Below, piece after piece: positions 44,230 through 55,712 of a stretch of DNA of 64,000 nucleotides. Below the pieces are notes generated by a model. It was not told the DNA's origin and made no database searches. It saw only the letters and a program-made list of their open reading frames with translations. Numbering within the stretch: the stretch's first letter is position 1; each line of letters starts with the position of its first letter. Both the position numbers and the translations under genes were made by a program. Source of the DNA: Brasenia schreberi (lineage: Eukaryota; Streptophyta; Magnoliopsida; Nymphaeales; Cabombaceae); the NCBI GenBank assembly GCA_036023115.1, contig JAYKKT010000086.1, positions 11,609,501-11,673,500 on the forward strand. Reading direction: 5' to 3'.

Positions 44230-47200
44230 TGTAAACACCCCGAAATCCCACGAATTTCTCAAATTCATCTAGTTTTGTACAAGCAGCCCCAAAGGGCCAT
44301 TTTTTAGTCTGGAAACCCAGGAGCCTTCCAGACAACCCTGTATATATGTTTTAAACTCCGTATTTCAAAAATATATAATATAGCTTTTGAAAACCTGTTA
44401 AAACACGTTTTTGAAACCCCGAAGCGGCTTGGCCTGATCAAGACAGGACCAGGAGAGCTAAGAAGAGCCTGGAACCGGAGCACATGTCGAGCCCGGCGCA
44501 GCAACTCTTGTATCTGATTCATATCCCCAGGATCTCAAACGTCCAAGACCCTGTTCTTATCAAAATATCCTTTAAAGTCATCTTCGGAAAGCAAAAACGG
44601 AGGCGGACGACCATGTTGGCGAAGACCCAACGTAGACGGAGTACTGATGCTGTCAGGCCCCGCACAAATCGTCCGTTTCGAACCCAGCTCGAAGGAGTCC
44701 GAGTTCAGTTTGGATTGGATCTGGACCATATATATCCAGATCCCAATCCAAACCCATATGTGAACTTGGATTTGGATTTGGATCCAGAGATCCAATCCAA
44801 TATCCATATCCATGGCCCACATCACCTTCTCATAAATGGAGGTGGGGCCCACTTGAAATTCACGTGGGATAATGGGCATGAGAGAGAGTGGGGATGGAAA
44901 ATATCAAGATTGTTGTAATTAAGCTTGACTTGTGTGTCAAGTTTGGGTTTAATCATGTGGGTTAGCCTAATTGAGTAGGTTTAAGCTTGTAATTAGCCAA
45001 AACCTAACCTAGGGCTGCACCAACATGAGGTGGTTAAGGTCTATGGGCCATGCTAAGGGAGCTCCTTCACCTAAACCTAACCCAAAACACCTAATCCTAG
45101 CCTACCACCCTAATCCACCCCTAATTTGAGCCTAATCACCTAACCCACCTCCCTAATCCCGGCCTAATCCCAACCTAATCACCTAACCCACTTCCCTAAT
45201 CCTTCCCTAAACCTAGGTTAATTTCCCTAAACCTAGCCTAAACCTAGCCTAATCACCTAACCTAGCTCACTAAACCTCACCCTAAAACCCAACCACCTAA
45301 CCTAGCCCTAAACCCCTAAACCACCCCTAGCCCACAATCTACCCAAACCACTAGTTTTCAAAATATTTGGCCCAACCCTTTCCAGCCCACCTTATCTACA
45401 TACCACCCTACCTAAACCACCTAACCACTACCCCAAACCGAGCCCTAACCGACCTACCCATCCCTATTTAAACCCCCCCCTTAGGGGCGGGTTTTCCTAG
45501 CTAGTGGCTTCACCCATCCCAGCCGGGTCCCCTCCTTCCCCAAGTCCAGCCGAGTCCCATCATCTCCCACCTGCTCCACCTGCACTGCCACCTTCTCTCT
45601 TCCATCCACCACCATCTCCCAGCCGGACGCCACCACCCTCTCCCAGCCGGACGCCACCACTTGCTCTCCATCCCAACCACCCGGCTTCTCTCTTCCACCC
45701 ACCGCCTCTCCCCATTCGGTAAGTACCCCACCTCTACCTAGCTCCTTCTCTACTCCCTCTCCACTCCTAGCCACCCACCATATCATCATCTCACCTACAC
45801 ATCAGCCCTTTGCTGCCACCATTCTCCCTTAGCCGAACCTAGCACAACCTAAACTACCGGCAACTACCTAACCATCCCATCTACATCCGGCTACCCTATA
45901 AGACTCCCATTCGGCCTTCCCTTAAACCCCCTTTAGGTCCATACTCCCCAATACTCTAGACTCTCCTAGTGACCCTACACACTTACTTGGCCCAGCCCTT
46001 TAATCGCCCACATCAAGGCGACACCCATTTGCAGCCGGCCACCTTCGAGGCGCCTATCCCGCGCCCCACTTGCAGCCGGCCAGCACCCTTTGTCATCCAT
46101 CCTCGCGTAGCTCCCGTTTGCAGCCCAAGGCGAAGGCCAAGCCCACGCTCAAGCAAAGCCTCTACGGACCAGCTACTCATAAGTGCCTAAACTCGGTCTT
46201 TAGTTGTATACTTGCTTGAGATTCAATTTGATACGGGGTTGTAATAACGGAGCATAGTCTCCCCCCGCTTGTAATAACATGGCTTGGCACACCCACACAC
46301 GTGCACACTCTTAGTTGTGCACGATTTTGAACACACACGGGCCTAATCAGCCCATAATACATAAGTATATATATACTTTCATTTTCGAAGGGTTTTTGCT
46401 TAAGTTGGGTGCGTTGTCTTTCAATTCAAGCACTCTCACACACATTGAGCTTTCGCTCTTATTTGAAAGACCCAAGTAAGGGCCGACCTATACTATTTGG
46501 GTTTCATTTCATGTCGTGTGAGTAAGTCTTTCAATTCAAGCACTCTAACACACATTGAGCTTTCGCACTTATTTGAAAGACCCAAGTAAGGGCCGACCCA
46601 TATTATTTGGGTTTCATTTCATGTCGTGTGAGTAAGTCTTTCAATTCAAGCACTCTCACACACATTGAGCTTTCGCTCTTATTTGAAAGACCCAAGTAAG
46701 GGCCGACCTATACTATTTGGGTTTAATTTCATGTCGTGTAAGTAAGTCTTTCAATTCAAGCACTCTCACACACATTGAGCCTTCACTCTTATTGCCAAGA
46801 CTTTAGTAAAGGCCTTATTGCAGTTATATTTGGGTTTCATTTATGTCGTGTGTGTAGTACTTCAATTCAAGCACTCTCACACACATTGAGCCTTCGCTCT
46901 TACTCCCAAGACCTTAGTCAAGGCCATAGTGCAATTTATATTTGGGTTTAATTTCATGTCGTGTGTGTAAGTCTTTCCATTCAAGCACGCACCCACAATG
47001 AGCCTTCGCTCTTATTTGCAAGACCCGAGTAAGGGCTCATATACATATTCTATATACATATCTCCCTTCGGTTATTTCCCTTCAGCATTGTCTTTACATT
47101 TCGGGTTTTCCCTTTGGAGTAGCATGAGTTTGCATTACATCTACGCCATACCACGAGGTAGGACGCATATTGCATCAAAGCAAGCCCCGCTCGAAATTCG

Positions 47201-47600
47201 CCCATGTAGTGGAGTGTTCATAACACACAAACTAGGTGGCCCGAAAAGGGATAAAAGAAAAGACTTAGGCACGTGCAAATCCACGTGATCTAAAACATGC
47301 AATCGCATTTTAAAGACCCGAAATAGACACCTCGAACCGCTTCGTAGACTTTCTCTCCAAAAAAACTCGATTTTTGCAAAGCATACAGACTGACCCTTGC
47401 GCATCGGTGCAAGAAGGTCTGCGACAACTAGAGCTTACTTGCTCACAGTCGCCCCGTTTAGAAGTCAGTGTTAAATATATCTTCGCTAGCTTAAGTAAGC
47501 TAGCTGGCATGCCCTGTTTGCATACATAGGCCTTAGACACACGAGAGGATACGCTCCGAGCCCTGAAAAGGCAAGAGGCGGGGATTTTCGCGCGTCTACA
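44230..47600 (+). repeat. 3' LTR of element B (3371 bp)
   Basis: TGTAAACACC to GCGCGTCTACA, followed by the TSD copy GGCAA at 47601-47605. TATTTAAA at 45465-45472 with inverted repeat after it. Compared with the 5' LTR it lacks a 9-bp CTACTCCAC-like repeat in the leader near 45582, and the second unit of the tandem array has diverged. Confidence 0.95.
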
Positions 47601-49171
47601 GGCAAACTCTTTCGAAAACCAAGTGTGGAAGATGCACTTCGATGGGGCACGAAACCAACGGGGGGTTGGTGCTGGGTCATCCTCATCTCCCCTAAAAAGG
47701 GCAAAATTCCCATAGCAATCTGCCTAGATTTCGAATGTTCCAACAACATAGCTGAGTATGAAGCTCTTTGGAGATTCGCTCCTTGTTATAAACCAAGTTT
47801 TGAAAATTTGGCAAGTACGTAATGAAAAACTTCTTCCATATCACGAGTTGGCCACTCGATTGGTTGAGTCATTCCAATCGTGTAAACTCACACACGTAGG
47901 AAGAGAGTATAATGGCATTGCCGACGCCCTCTCCTCCTTGGGTTTAGCCCTAAAGGTCAATCCCATTTCAGGGACCCGATCTTTAGAAATATGGCATGCG
48001 CCCAACCCATCCACACACGATTTGGATATTTGCCAAAATAATCCAGATTCTATTGAAAAACCATGGTTTTATGATATCAAACTTTTTCTAGAAAATGGGA
48101 GATTCACCAAGGATGCCACATCCAAAGATAAGGCATTCATCCGTAAAATTTCGACCCGATACACCATTCTGGGTGGGGTTCTATATAAGAAAAGCTTTAC
48201 CGACATCCTACTTAGATGTGTCGATCTAGAGGAGGCTAGGATTGTTATGCATGAGTTCCACGATGGAGAATGTGGAGGTCATGTTAATGCCAACATGATG
48301 GCAATGAAAATACTTAGAGCGGGCTATTTTTGGTCCACCCTGAAAAAGGATTGTCACGATCATGTTAGGAAGTGTCATCCATGTCAAGTGCATGGACACG
48401 CCATTCATATCCCCTCATCTGCATTGAGTATTTCTCCAAATGGGTGGAAGCCATCTCCCTGACCAACGTACAGGGGCAACATGTGGTGGCTTTTATTAGG
48501 AGGAATATCTTGGCTCAATTTGGGGTTCCACGAGACCTTGTGTCCGATAATAGCACCCCATTCAAAAACAAGCGGATGGTTAAGTTGTGCAACACGTATG
48601 GCACAACTCACCACTTCTCCTCGCCCTACTACCCTCAAGGCAATGGCCAAGCCGAAGCCACGAACAAGACTCTCATTAGTATAATTGAGAAGACTTTAGA
48701 GAAGGGTACGACGTGGCACGAGAAGCTGGATGAAGCCTTATGGGCTTATAGGACTTCCATCCGGACTCCCACGAATGCCACACCATTCGAATTGGTCTAT
48801 GGCACAAACGCCATTCTTCCCATTCATACACAATTACATTCATTTCATACATCCATCACACTCGACCTCCCCTTAGAGACGCTCCAGCATGCTAGGATGG
48901 CCGAACCAGATTTGCTAGATGAGAGGCGACTCCTTGCTATGGATCATGCTCATGCATATCGGCAAAGGATAGCCCGACACAATGGCAAACACATGAGACC
49001 TCGCCACTTTGAAGTGGGGGATCTAGTTTTGAAAATCATTCACTATCGTGGCCCACATCCACTTGGAAAGAGGTGCCCCAAGTGGGATGGACCCTATGTT
49101 GTACGTGTAACCGCCACGAACAACTCGTATTGGTTGATCGATGAAGAAGGTAGGAATTTAGCAGATCCTAT
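47601..49171 (+). pseudogene. Element A pol, distal part: second RNase H and integrase (deleted)
   Basis: Resumes from 32951 with the GGCAA copy. The archaeal-type RNase H begins with HFDGARNQRGVGAG-like codons and loses about 60 bases near 47763, so EYEAL is joined almost directly to FGDSLLVI. The spacer and zinc finger (HEFHDGECGGH, CHPCQVHGHAIH) are intact. A deletion of about 130 bases near 48426 removes the start of the integrase core with the first catalytic Asp. The SDNSTPF block (Gly to Ser after the second Asp), QAEATNKT with the catalytic Glu and the C-terminal SH3-like segment follow in an open frame to 49171, where LTR fragment H interrupts the final codons. Confidence 0.9.
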
Positions 49172-49368
49172 TGTAGATGTAGAAAATTCCCACTCTTGTT
49201 CTTAGGGCTGAAGCGAACCTTTTCAGGTGCCTAAGTCCTATTTAAGCAAAAGGGCGTGCCAGCTTACTTAAGCTAGCGAAGAGATATTTTAAACCTGACT
49301 TCTAACGTGGCGACTGTGAGCAAGCAAGCTCTTGTCGTCGCAGACCTTCTTGCACCGATGCGCAAGGG
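49172..49368 (-). repeat. Minus-strand LTR fragment H (about 197 bp)
   Basis: Starts TGTAGATGTAGAAAATTCCC, the reverse of an LTR 3' end, and runs through the reversed terminal palindromes to CGCAAGGG, where element C begins. The left flank is CCTAT in the integrase of A. This is the 3' tip of an LTR from a minus-strand element inserted in A. The rest was either moved to the right of C or lost. Confidence 0.85.
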
Positions 49369-52300
49369 TGTAAACACCCCGAAATCCCATGAACTTCTCA
49401 AAACAACCTGGTTTTGTAAAAGCAGCCCCAAAGGGTATTTTGAGTCTGGAAACCCAGGAGCCTTCCAGGCAACCCTGTACATATGTTTTAAACTTTATAT
49501 GTTTTAAATATGTATAATATGGTTTTAAAAACCTTTTAAATCACATTTTAAAACCCCGAAGCAGCTTGGCCTAAACAAGACAGGACCAGAAAAGCTAAAA
49601 AGAGCCCGGAACTGGAGCACAAGTCAAGCCCGGCACAGCAACTCTCGTATTGAATTCACCCCCAGGATCTCGAACGTCCAAGACCCTGTTATCAGCAAAA
49701 CATCATTTGAAATCATCTCCGAAAGGTGAAAACAGAAGCGAACGACCATGTTGGCGAAGACCCAACGTAGACGGAGTACTGATGCTATCAGACCCCGCAC
49801 AAACCGTTCGTTTCAAACACAGCCTGAAGGAGTCAGAATTCAGTTTGGATCGGATCTGGACTATATATATCCAGATCCCAATCCAAACCTATGTGTGGAT
49901 TTGGATTTGTATTTGTATCCAGAGATCCAATCCAATATCCACATCCATGGCCCACATCACCTTCTCATAAATGGAGGTGGGGCCCACTTGAAATTCACGT
50001 GTGATTATGGGCATGAGAGAGAGTGGGGGAGGATAAGATTAGAGTGTGGTTGTAATTAAGCTTGACTTGTGTGTCAAGTTTGGGGTTAATCATGTGGGTT
50101 AGCCAAATTAACATGGGTTTAAGCTTGTAATTAGCCAAAACCTAACCTAGGGCTGCACCAACATGATGTAACAAGGTCTATGGGTTATGCAAAGGGAGCT
50201 CCCTAACCCAATCCTAATAAAAAAACCCTAATCCTAGCCTTTTACCCTAATCCCGTCCTAAACCTAGCCTAATCACCTAACCCACTTCCCTAATCCCAGC
50301 CTAATCCCAACCTAATCACCTAACCCACTTCCCTAATCCTTCCCTAAACCTAGTTTAATTTCCCTAAACCTAACCTAATTCTAGCCTAATCACCTAACCC
50401 ACCTCAGTAAACCTCACCCCAAAACCAACCCACCTAGCTAAGCCCTAAACCCTAAACCACCCCACCTAAACCTAGCACACCATCTACCTAAAACCCCTTG
50501 TATTAAAATATCTGGCCCCTCCCCAAAACCAGCCCACCTTATCACCACACCACCACTACCTAAACCACCTTACCACCTCCTAGAAACCAGCCCCAACCGC
50601 CATCTCCAACCCTATATAAACCCCCCCCCCCAAGGGGCGGGTTTTGGATTCTTTTTCCAGCCCATCTCTCCCAGCCGACCTTGGCCAACCTCCCAACCGA
50701 GCCTTCCACCTGCACCACCGCTATTAGCCAGCTCCACCTCCTACACCACCACTTCCATCCGGCCAGCTCCCCATCGCCACCACCTCCCGGCTAAATCCTG
50801 CGCATCCAAGTCACCCGGCTGCCCCTCTTCCATCCACCGCCCCTCTTCATCACCCGGTTAGTATCTCAACCTAATTCTACCTCTTCTTCACTCCCCCTCC
50901 ACTCTCAACCACCTGCACCACCACCACATCACCCCAACACCACCTACCCATCATCCTTACCTATTCGGCCAGACCTTAGCCATTTCAACCACCCGCCTTG
51001 AACCACTTCCCCTAGTAATACCCGGCCACCCTACTTAGCTTCCTAAGACCTGCCCATTCCACTCTCCACCGGCCCTTAGCTCTACCTTACGCCACACCCT
51101 AGCTAGCTCCCTTCCCATCCTCGCCATTACCTAGCCACTCTAGCAGCCGGCCACCACCAAGCTTCGTCGGCCACTCCAACCGACTGTACAAACCCACTCA
51201 GCCAGCCCTAACTCCCTTAGGCACTCCCTTAGGCTCCCCTTTAGCACTACCTTCTTTAATACCAGCCTATCCTTAGTGACTCTACTTAGTCACCTTAAGC
51301 CAAAGCACCAAGGGAGCCTCTTCCTAACAGCCGGCCAGCTTCAACGCGCCCTTTCCGCGCACCCAAGCCACCCTGCCAGCATCTCCCCTTGCCGTTCAAC
51401 TCCGAGGAGCTCCCTCTTGCAGCCCAAGGTGAAGCCAAGCCTACGCTCAAGCAAGTCACCTCCGGACCAGCTATAAGTAAGTGCCTAACTCGGTCCTTAG
51501 TTGTAGACTTGCTTAAATTAAATTTGATACGGGGTTGTAATAATGGAGCATAGTCTCCCCCCGCTTGTAATAACGTGGCTTGGCACACCCACACACACGT
51601 GCACTCTCTTAGTTGTGTACGATTTTGAACACACACGGGCCTAATCAACCCTTTATATATAAGTTTATGTATATACTTTAAATTACATAGGGTTTTGCTT
51701 AAGTTGGGTGTGTTGTCTTTAAATTCAAGCACGCACACACATTAAGCCTTCGCTCTTATTTGTAAGACCCAAGTAAGGGCCGTGTTATACTATTTGGGTT
51801 TAATTTCATGTCGTGTGTGTAGTACTTCAATTCAAGCACTCACACACATTGAGCTTTCGCTCTTATTCCCAAGACCTTAGTTAAGGCCATACTGCAATTT
51901 ATATTTGGGTTTAATTTCATGTTGTGTGCGTAGTACTTCAATTCAAGCACTCACACACATTGAGCTTTCGCTCTTATTCCCAAGACCTTAGTTAAGGCCA
52001 TATTGCAAGTTATATTTGGGTTTCATTTCATGTCGTGTGTGTAGTACTTCAATTCAAGCACGCACCCACATTGAGCCTTCGCTCTTATTTGCAAGACCCG
52101 AGTAAGGGCCCATATATACATTATATACATATTTCCCTTCGGCAATTTCCCTTAAGTCATTTCCCTTCGGCATTGTCTTTACATTCGGGTTTTCCCTTTG
52201 GAGTAGCGTGAGTTTGCATTGCATATACGCCATACCACGAGTTAGGATGCATATTGCATCAAAGCAAACCCCATACTCCCGCTCAAACTCGCCACATCTT

Positions 52301-52689
52301 AGTGGAGTGTTCATAACACACACCTAGGTGGCCCATAAAGGGATAAAAAGCAAGACTTAGGCACATGCAAATTCACGTGATCTAAAATCTGAAAATCATA
52401 CAAACAAGACCCGAATCAAACACCTTAAACCGCTTTCGTAGGCTTTTTCCACTCAAAACTCGATTTTTAAAGCGTACAGACTGACCCTTGTGCATCGGTG
52501 CAAGAAGGTCTGCGACGACAAGAGCTTGCTTGCTCACAGTCGCCACGTTAGAAGTTAGGTTAAAATATATCTTCGCTAGCTTAGGTAAGCTAGCTGGCAC
52601 TCCCTGTTTATTTAAATAGGACTTAGACACACGAAAAGATTCGCTCTAGGCCTAAGAAACCAGGGAGGCGGAGATTTTCTGCGTCTACA
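49369..52689 (+). repeat. 5' LTR of element C (3321 bp)
   Basis: TGTAAACACC to GCGTCTACA, followed by a primer site. TATATAAA at 50613-50620 and then a run of at least 12 C before AAGGGGCGGG. A perfect telobox AAACCCTAA occurs at 50223-50231 in the CCTAA tract. GTAAGT at 51477-51482, tandem array at about 51700-52110. Closest in sequence to the CATAG solo LTR. Confidence 0.93.
50613..50645 (+). promoter_or_regulatory. TATA box and C-run/G-run inverted repeat, C LTR
   Basis: TATATAAA followed by the longest C-run in the window and GGGGCGGGTTTT. Same arrangement as in G, E, A and B. Confidence 0.5.
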
Positions 52690-52695
52690 GTAGAT

Positions 52696-52713
52696 TGGCA
52701 CGCCCGGTGGGAC
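52696..52713 (+). other. Primer binding site of element C
   Basis: TGGCACGCCCGGTGGGAC, identical to the site of D, 6 nt after the LTR end. Confidence 0.8.
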
Positions 52714-52831
52714 GTGAGTCTTTCAAAAGTCGAGTTAGTCTAGAAACTTGCGAAAAGATTTTCAAAAAGGTGTTATTTTAACTTTGTTTTCTTTACTTGT
52801 ACTTAGGAAATTTTGAAAAAGCTTGAAAAGC

Positions 52832-55687
52832 ATGTCAAAATCCAACCCAAGTGAAGTGTCGAGCCAAAGCTCATGCGCATCAAGTTCTCACTCTAGGAGG
52901 ATTTTCAAAAACAAGATCAAACTAGACGAAATAGAGGACCTGAGAAGGGAATTCGAGGCCAAAATCGATGCTCTCAGCCAAGAGGCTGAAGTAGGCGATT
53001 CGTGTTCATCAAACGGTGAACAAAATGCCAAAAGAAAATCTGAAAAACCTCGCAAGCACAAAGAGGCCTCCGTAATGGAAGGCAACCAATACCAGGAGTC
53101 CTTCACACAAAAGGACCGTAAAGCCCTACAGCAGCTGCTGAAAGGGCAGAATAAAGAGAAAAGGAGTTACGCCCTGTCTGATTTCCTTCCTATGGATTAC
53201 GAAACAGACAGTGACGATGAAATACCGAACTTCCATCGGTATGACGGCATGGGAGACCCTAAGTCTAACTTGCAACTTTTCTCGCGTCGAGCCCATAAGA
53301 AGAAAAAGGACTCGATGAAATGGGTGTATTGGTTCCCTTTATCCCTTAAAGACACAGCTGCCAAATGGCTGGCTTCCTATGACTTAAGCTAGTTCGCTAC
53401 TTTTGGAGAGTTAGCGAACTGCTTCATGCAAAGATTTGCACACAACGTAGAAGTCACGCCGACTCTGAATACTTTAAGGGATACGAAGCAAGGCATGAAC
53501 GAAGATGTACATGCCTTCATTATACGATGGAGGTCACTTTTGGGCCAAGTGCGAGAGCCCATATCCGAAGGATGCGCAGTCATGCTCATCCTGGATAACT
53601 TTAAAAGCGAGTTAAAAACCCTTCTCTCGCTCCATGAGATCTCAACTTTCCATAAGTTGATCAAAAAGGCATCCCTTTTCGAAACAAACTTGAGAAAAGG
53701 GACATACGATCACCTATGGAAAGGAAGTGTCGTTTCTAAAACCCGCTTGGAAAAGCCCATCACTTATGGGCTACCCACGATGGACAAAGGGGCAAAGCCC
53801 CATAAAATCGCCAATGTCCGGGTGGATCCAGGCATGGCAGGCACTTCCAAAAATTTTGAAAAACTAGAAAACAAAAGGGAGCGAACCTTTCAAAAACCGA
53901 TTGAAAAACGGGAGTACACTCCGCTGGGGCAACTTGTGTCGGAGGTCCTAGACCTCCTACTTGCCCAAGGCATGATAGAACTTCCCGAAATCCCCGAAGG
54001 AGTCACTTCCAAAGGAGGGTATTTAAATCGATTTTGTAAGTATCATCCTCTCAAGGGCCATGATACCAAATGCTGCTTCTCCCTTTTAAATAAAATCGAG
54101 AACTTGATAGCGGAGGGCCGGCTCTAGGTCACTGCGGAACCTGAGCCACCTCAAGCTATCTTCAAAGAACCCTTTCCCAAACACGCCAGTGACAGTGGGA
54201 AAGGAAAGGAGGTATGTACCCTCACCTTTTCAAAGGAACTAGCGCAAAAAACCTAAGTCTGGTCGACCCACTTGTGCGCCGACTCTTGTATTATACAAGA
54301 AGCCCACCCAAGTCGTCATTCGGGGACCACTAAGAGTCGAATCCCCTGCTAAAACAGTGTTAAAACTTCAAGGTACTCCTCAACTCATACTTAGAGCCAA
54401 TTTTAGTGCGAACCCTAGGCTGGTCGTGGGGGAAGTGACTAGATCCGGGAGGATCTATCAACCCCGCACCTACAAAGTGCTAAAAAGGTGGTCAGTGTGC
54501 CTGGCCCCTCAAAAGCATGTATTCCTGGAGTTCTGCCAAAAGCAGACAAGGATAGACTCATCCTAAATCCTTATGACTTCGAAAACCACCTTTCAAAGAT
54601 TCCTATCCACATGTCTATCCTAGAGCTTATACAAACCTCGCCTAGGCATAGATTTGTGCTAGAGAAAATTCTAGAAAGAGCCAAGGTTGATTCGAACATA
54701 AGTCCAGAATCCCTGTCTACCCAAGTGGCTTTACTATGAGCAAAATCGCCCATCACTTTCTCGGAAGATGATGTAGATAGACCCTACGAGTCCCATAACC
54801 AGGCCCTACATATCGAGGTGGTTCTGAATAACCACTCTCTGGATAGGTGCCTAGTCGATGGGGGAGGAGGGCTCAACATCCTTCCACTTCATGTGGCGTA
54901 TAAAATCAGAGTCACCTTGACTTTAGTGAACCCAAGCCCCATCGTTATCACTAGATACAATGGGAATGCGTCTAGACCTTTAGGATCCATCGAACTCCCA
55001 ATGGAAACGGGAGGGATCGAACACACAGGGGTGTTCCATGTCTTGGACATCCACCCCCATTATAACCTGTTGTTAGGAAGACCCTGGATACACAGTTTGT
55101 GCGTTGTGCCATCCACCTTCCACAGGTGTGTTAGGATCCCTTTTAGGGACCAGGTCGTAGTGATCCTAGGTGAGAGTCACCAACAGCTTCAGGGGATCAT
55201 AAACTCTCCTTGTTTATCGAGGGTGACCTGGGGCAGATTATGATTGAGCCGCCAAGGCTCGTGTTAAACAACCCTAGGAAGGTTGTATGTGTGAAGGGGC
55301 CGCCCAAAGCAGGCCCCCTCCCGATCTTAACCCTTCTAGGAAAACCCAAGCATTCCATATTTCCAAAGCCCCTAGACAAAAAGCCATATGAGCACAATAT
55401 GGACGACAGCAAGTTCTGGGACCACGATCTTTATCAAAAATTTTCAAAAAATAAGAAATCGTGGAACATGTTGTTGAATATGGGCTACACGCCCTACAAA
55501 AGTCTAGGGGCGCAAAAACCAGGGTCTCCTAGAGCCCATCCTTGCTTGGGTCAATCCAAGCCGGTATGGGATTGGCTATACTCCCAGAATACCGCCAGAA
55601 CCATCCCCTGTGACCACCTGGGTCAAGGGTGCCCTGGAACCTGCCTTAGAAGAGACCTACGATTTAGACCTCCTATTCCGAGTCTAA
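52832..55687 (+). pseudogene. Element C gag and protease (broken)
   Basis: ATG at 52832 (MSKSNPSEVSSQSS); an upstream TTG in the same frame is not needed. Gag is open to TAG at 53390-53392 (CAG in B), resumes with FATFGELANCFMQRF-like codons, and ends again at TAG 54125-54127 (CAG in others) after the zinc-knuckle-like CKYHPLKGHDTKCC, where two positions differ from the other copies. A frameshift near 54246 and TGA at 54737-54739 (AGA in B) follow. The protease active site VDGGGGLNI (about 54856-54882) lies in the frame 54818-55243. Deletions near 55218 and a shift near 55535 break the tail. The family stop TAA is at 55685-55687. Confidence 0.88.
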
Positions 55688-55712
55688 CTCGTAGTGTTTT
55701 CCCTTTGTAGGT

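Larger units (their letters stand above)
32952..47600 (+). mobile_element. Element B: complete Tat-lineage Ty3/gypsy retrotransposon, 14,649 bp
   Basis: The only element with both LTRs (32952-36323 and 44230-47600), primer site, gag, protease, pol, polypurine tract and matching TSDs (GGCAA). Gag-protease and pol are separate reading frames, with a stop at 39302-39304 and the pol ATG at 39330. The domain order is gag, protease, RT, RNase H, archaeal-type RNase H, integrase, and no chromodomain follows. Several small lesions make it non-autonomous as written. It is nested in element A and is structurally the least damaged element here. Confidence 0.95.
20876..49171 (+). mobile_element. Element A: Tat-lineage element split by a duplicated solo LTR and by element B
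   Basis: Pieces in order: a 5' LTR fragment (20876-22175) fused to mid-gag; gag-protease (22176-24180); pol start (24218-24479); interruption by the duplicated solo LTR (24480-31204); RT and RNase H (31205-32951); interruption by element B (32952-47600); second RNase H and integrase (47601-49171). The reading and order of the pieces match element B end to end. The left flank is GAGGG inside the protease of D. The right end is cut near the integrase C-terminus by LTR fragment H, so the 3' LTR of A is not seen. Confidence 0.88.

Noticed and set aside
43102..44335. Envelope-like or other extra gene after integrase
   Set aside because: No long frame is conserved among E, B and C. The ORF at 44027-44335 (minus) runs across the LTR boundary.
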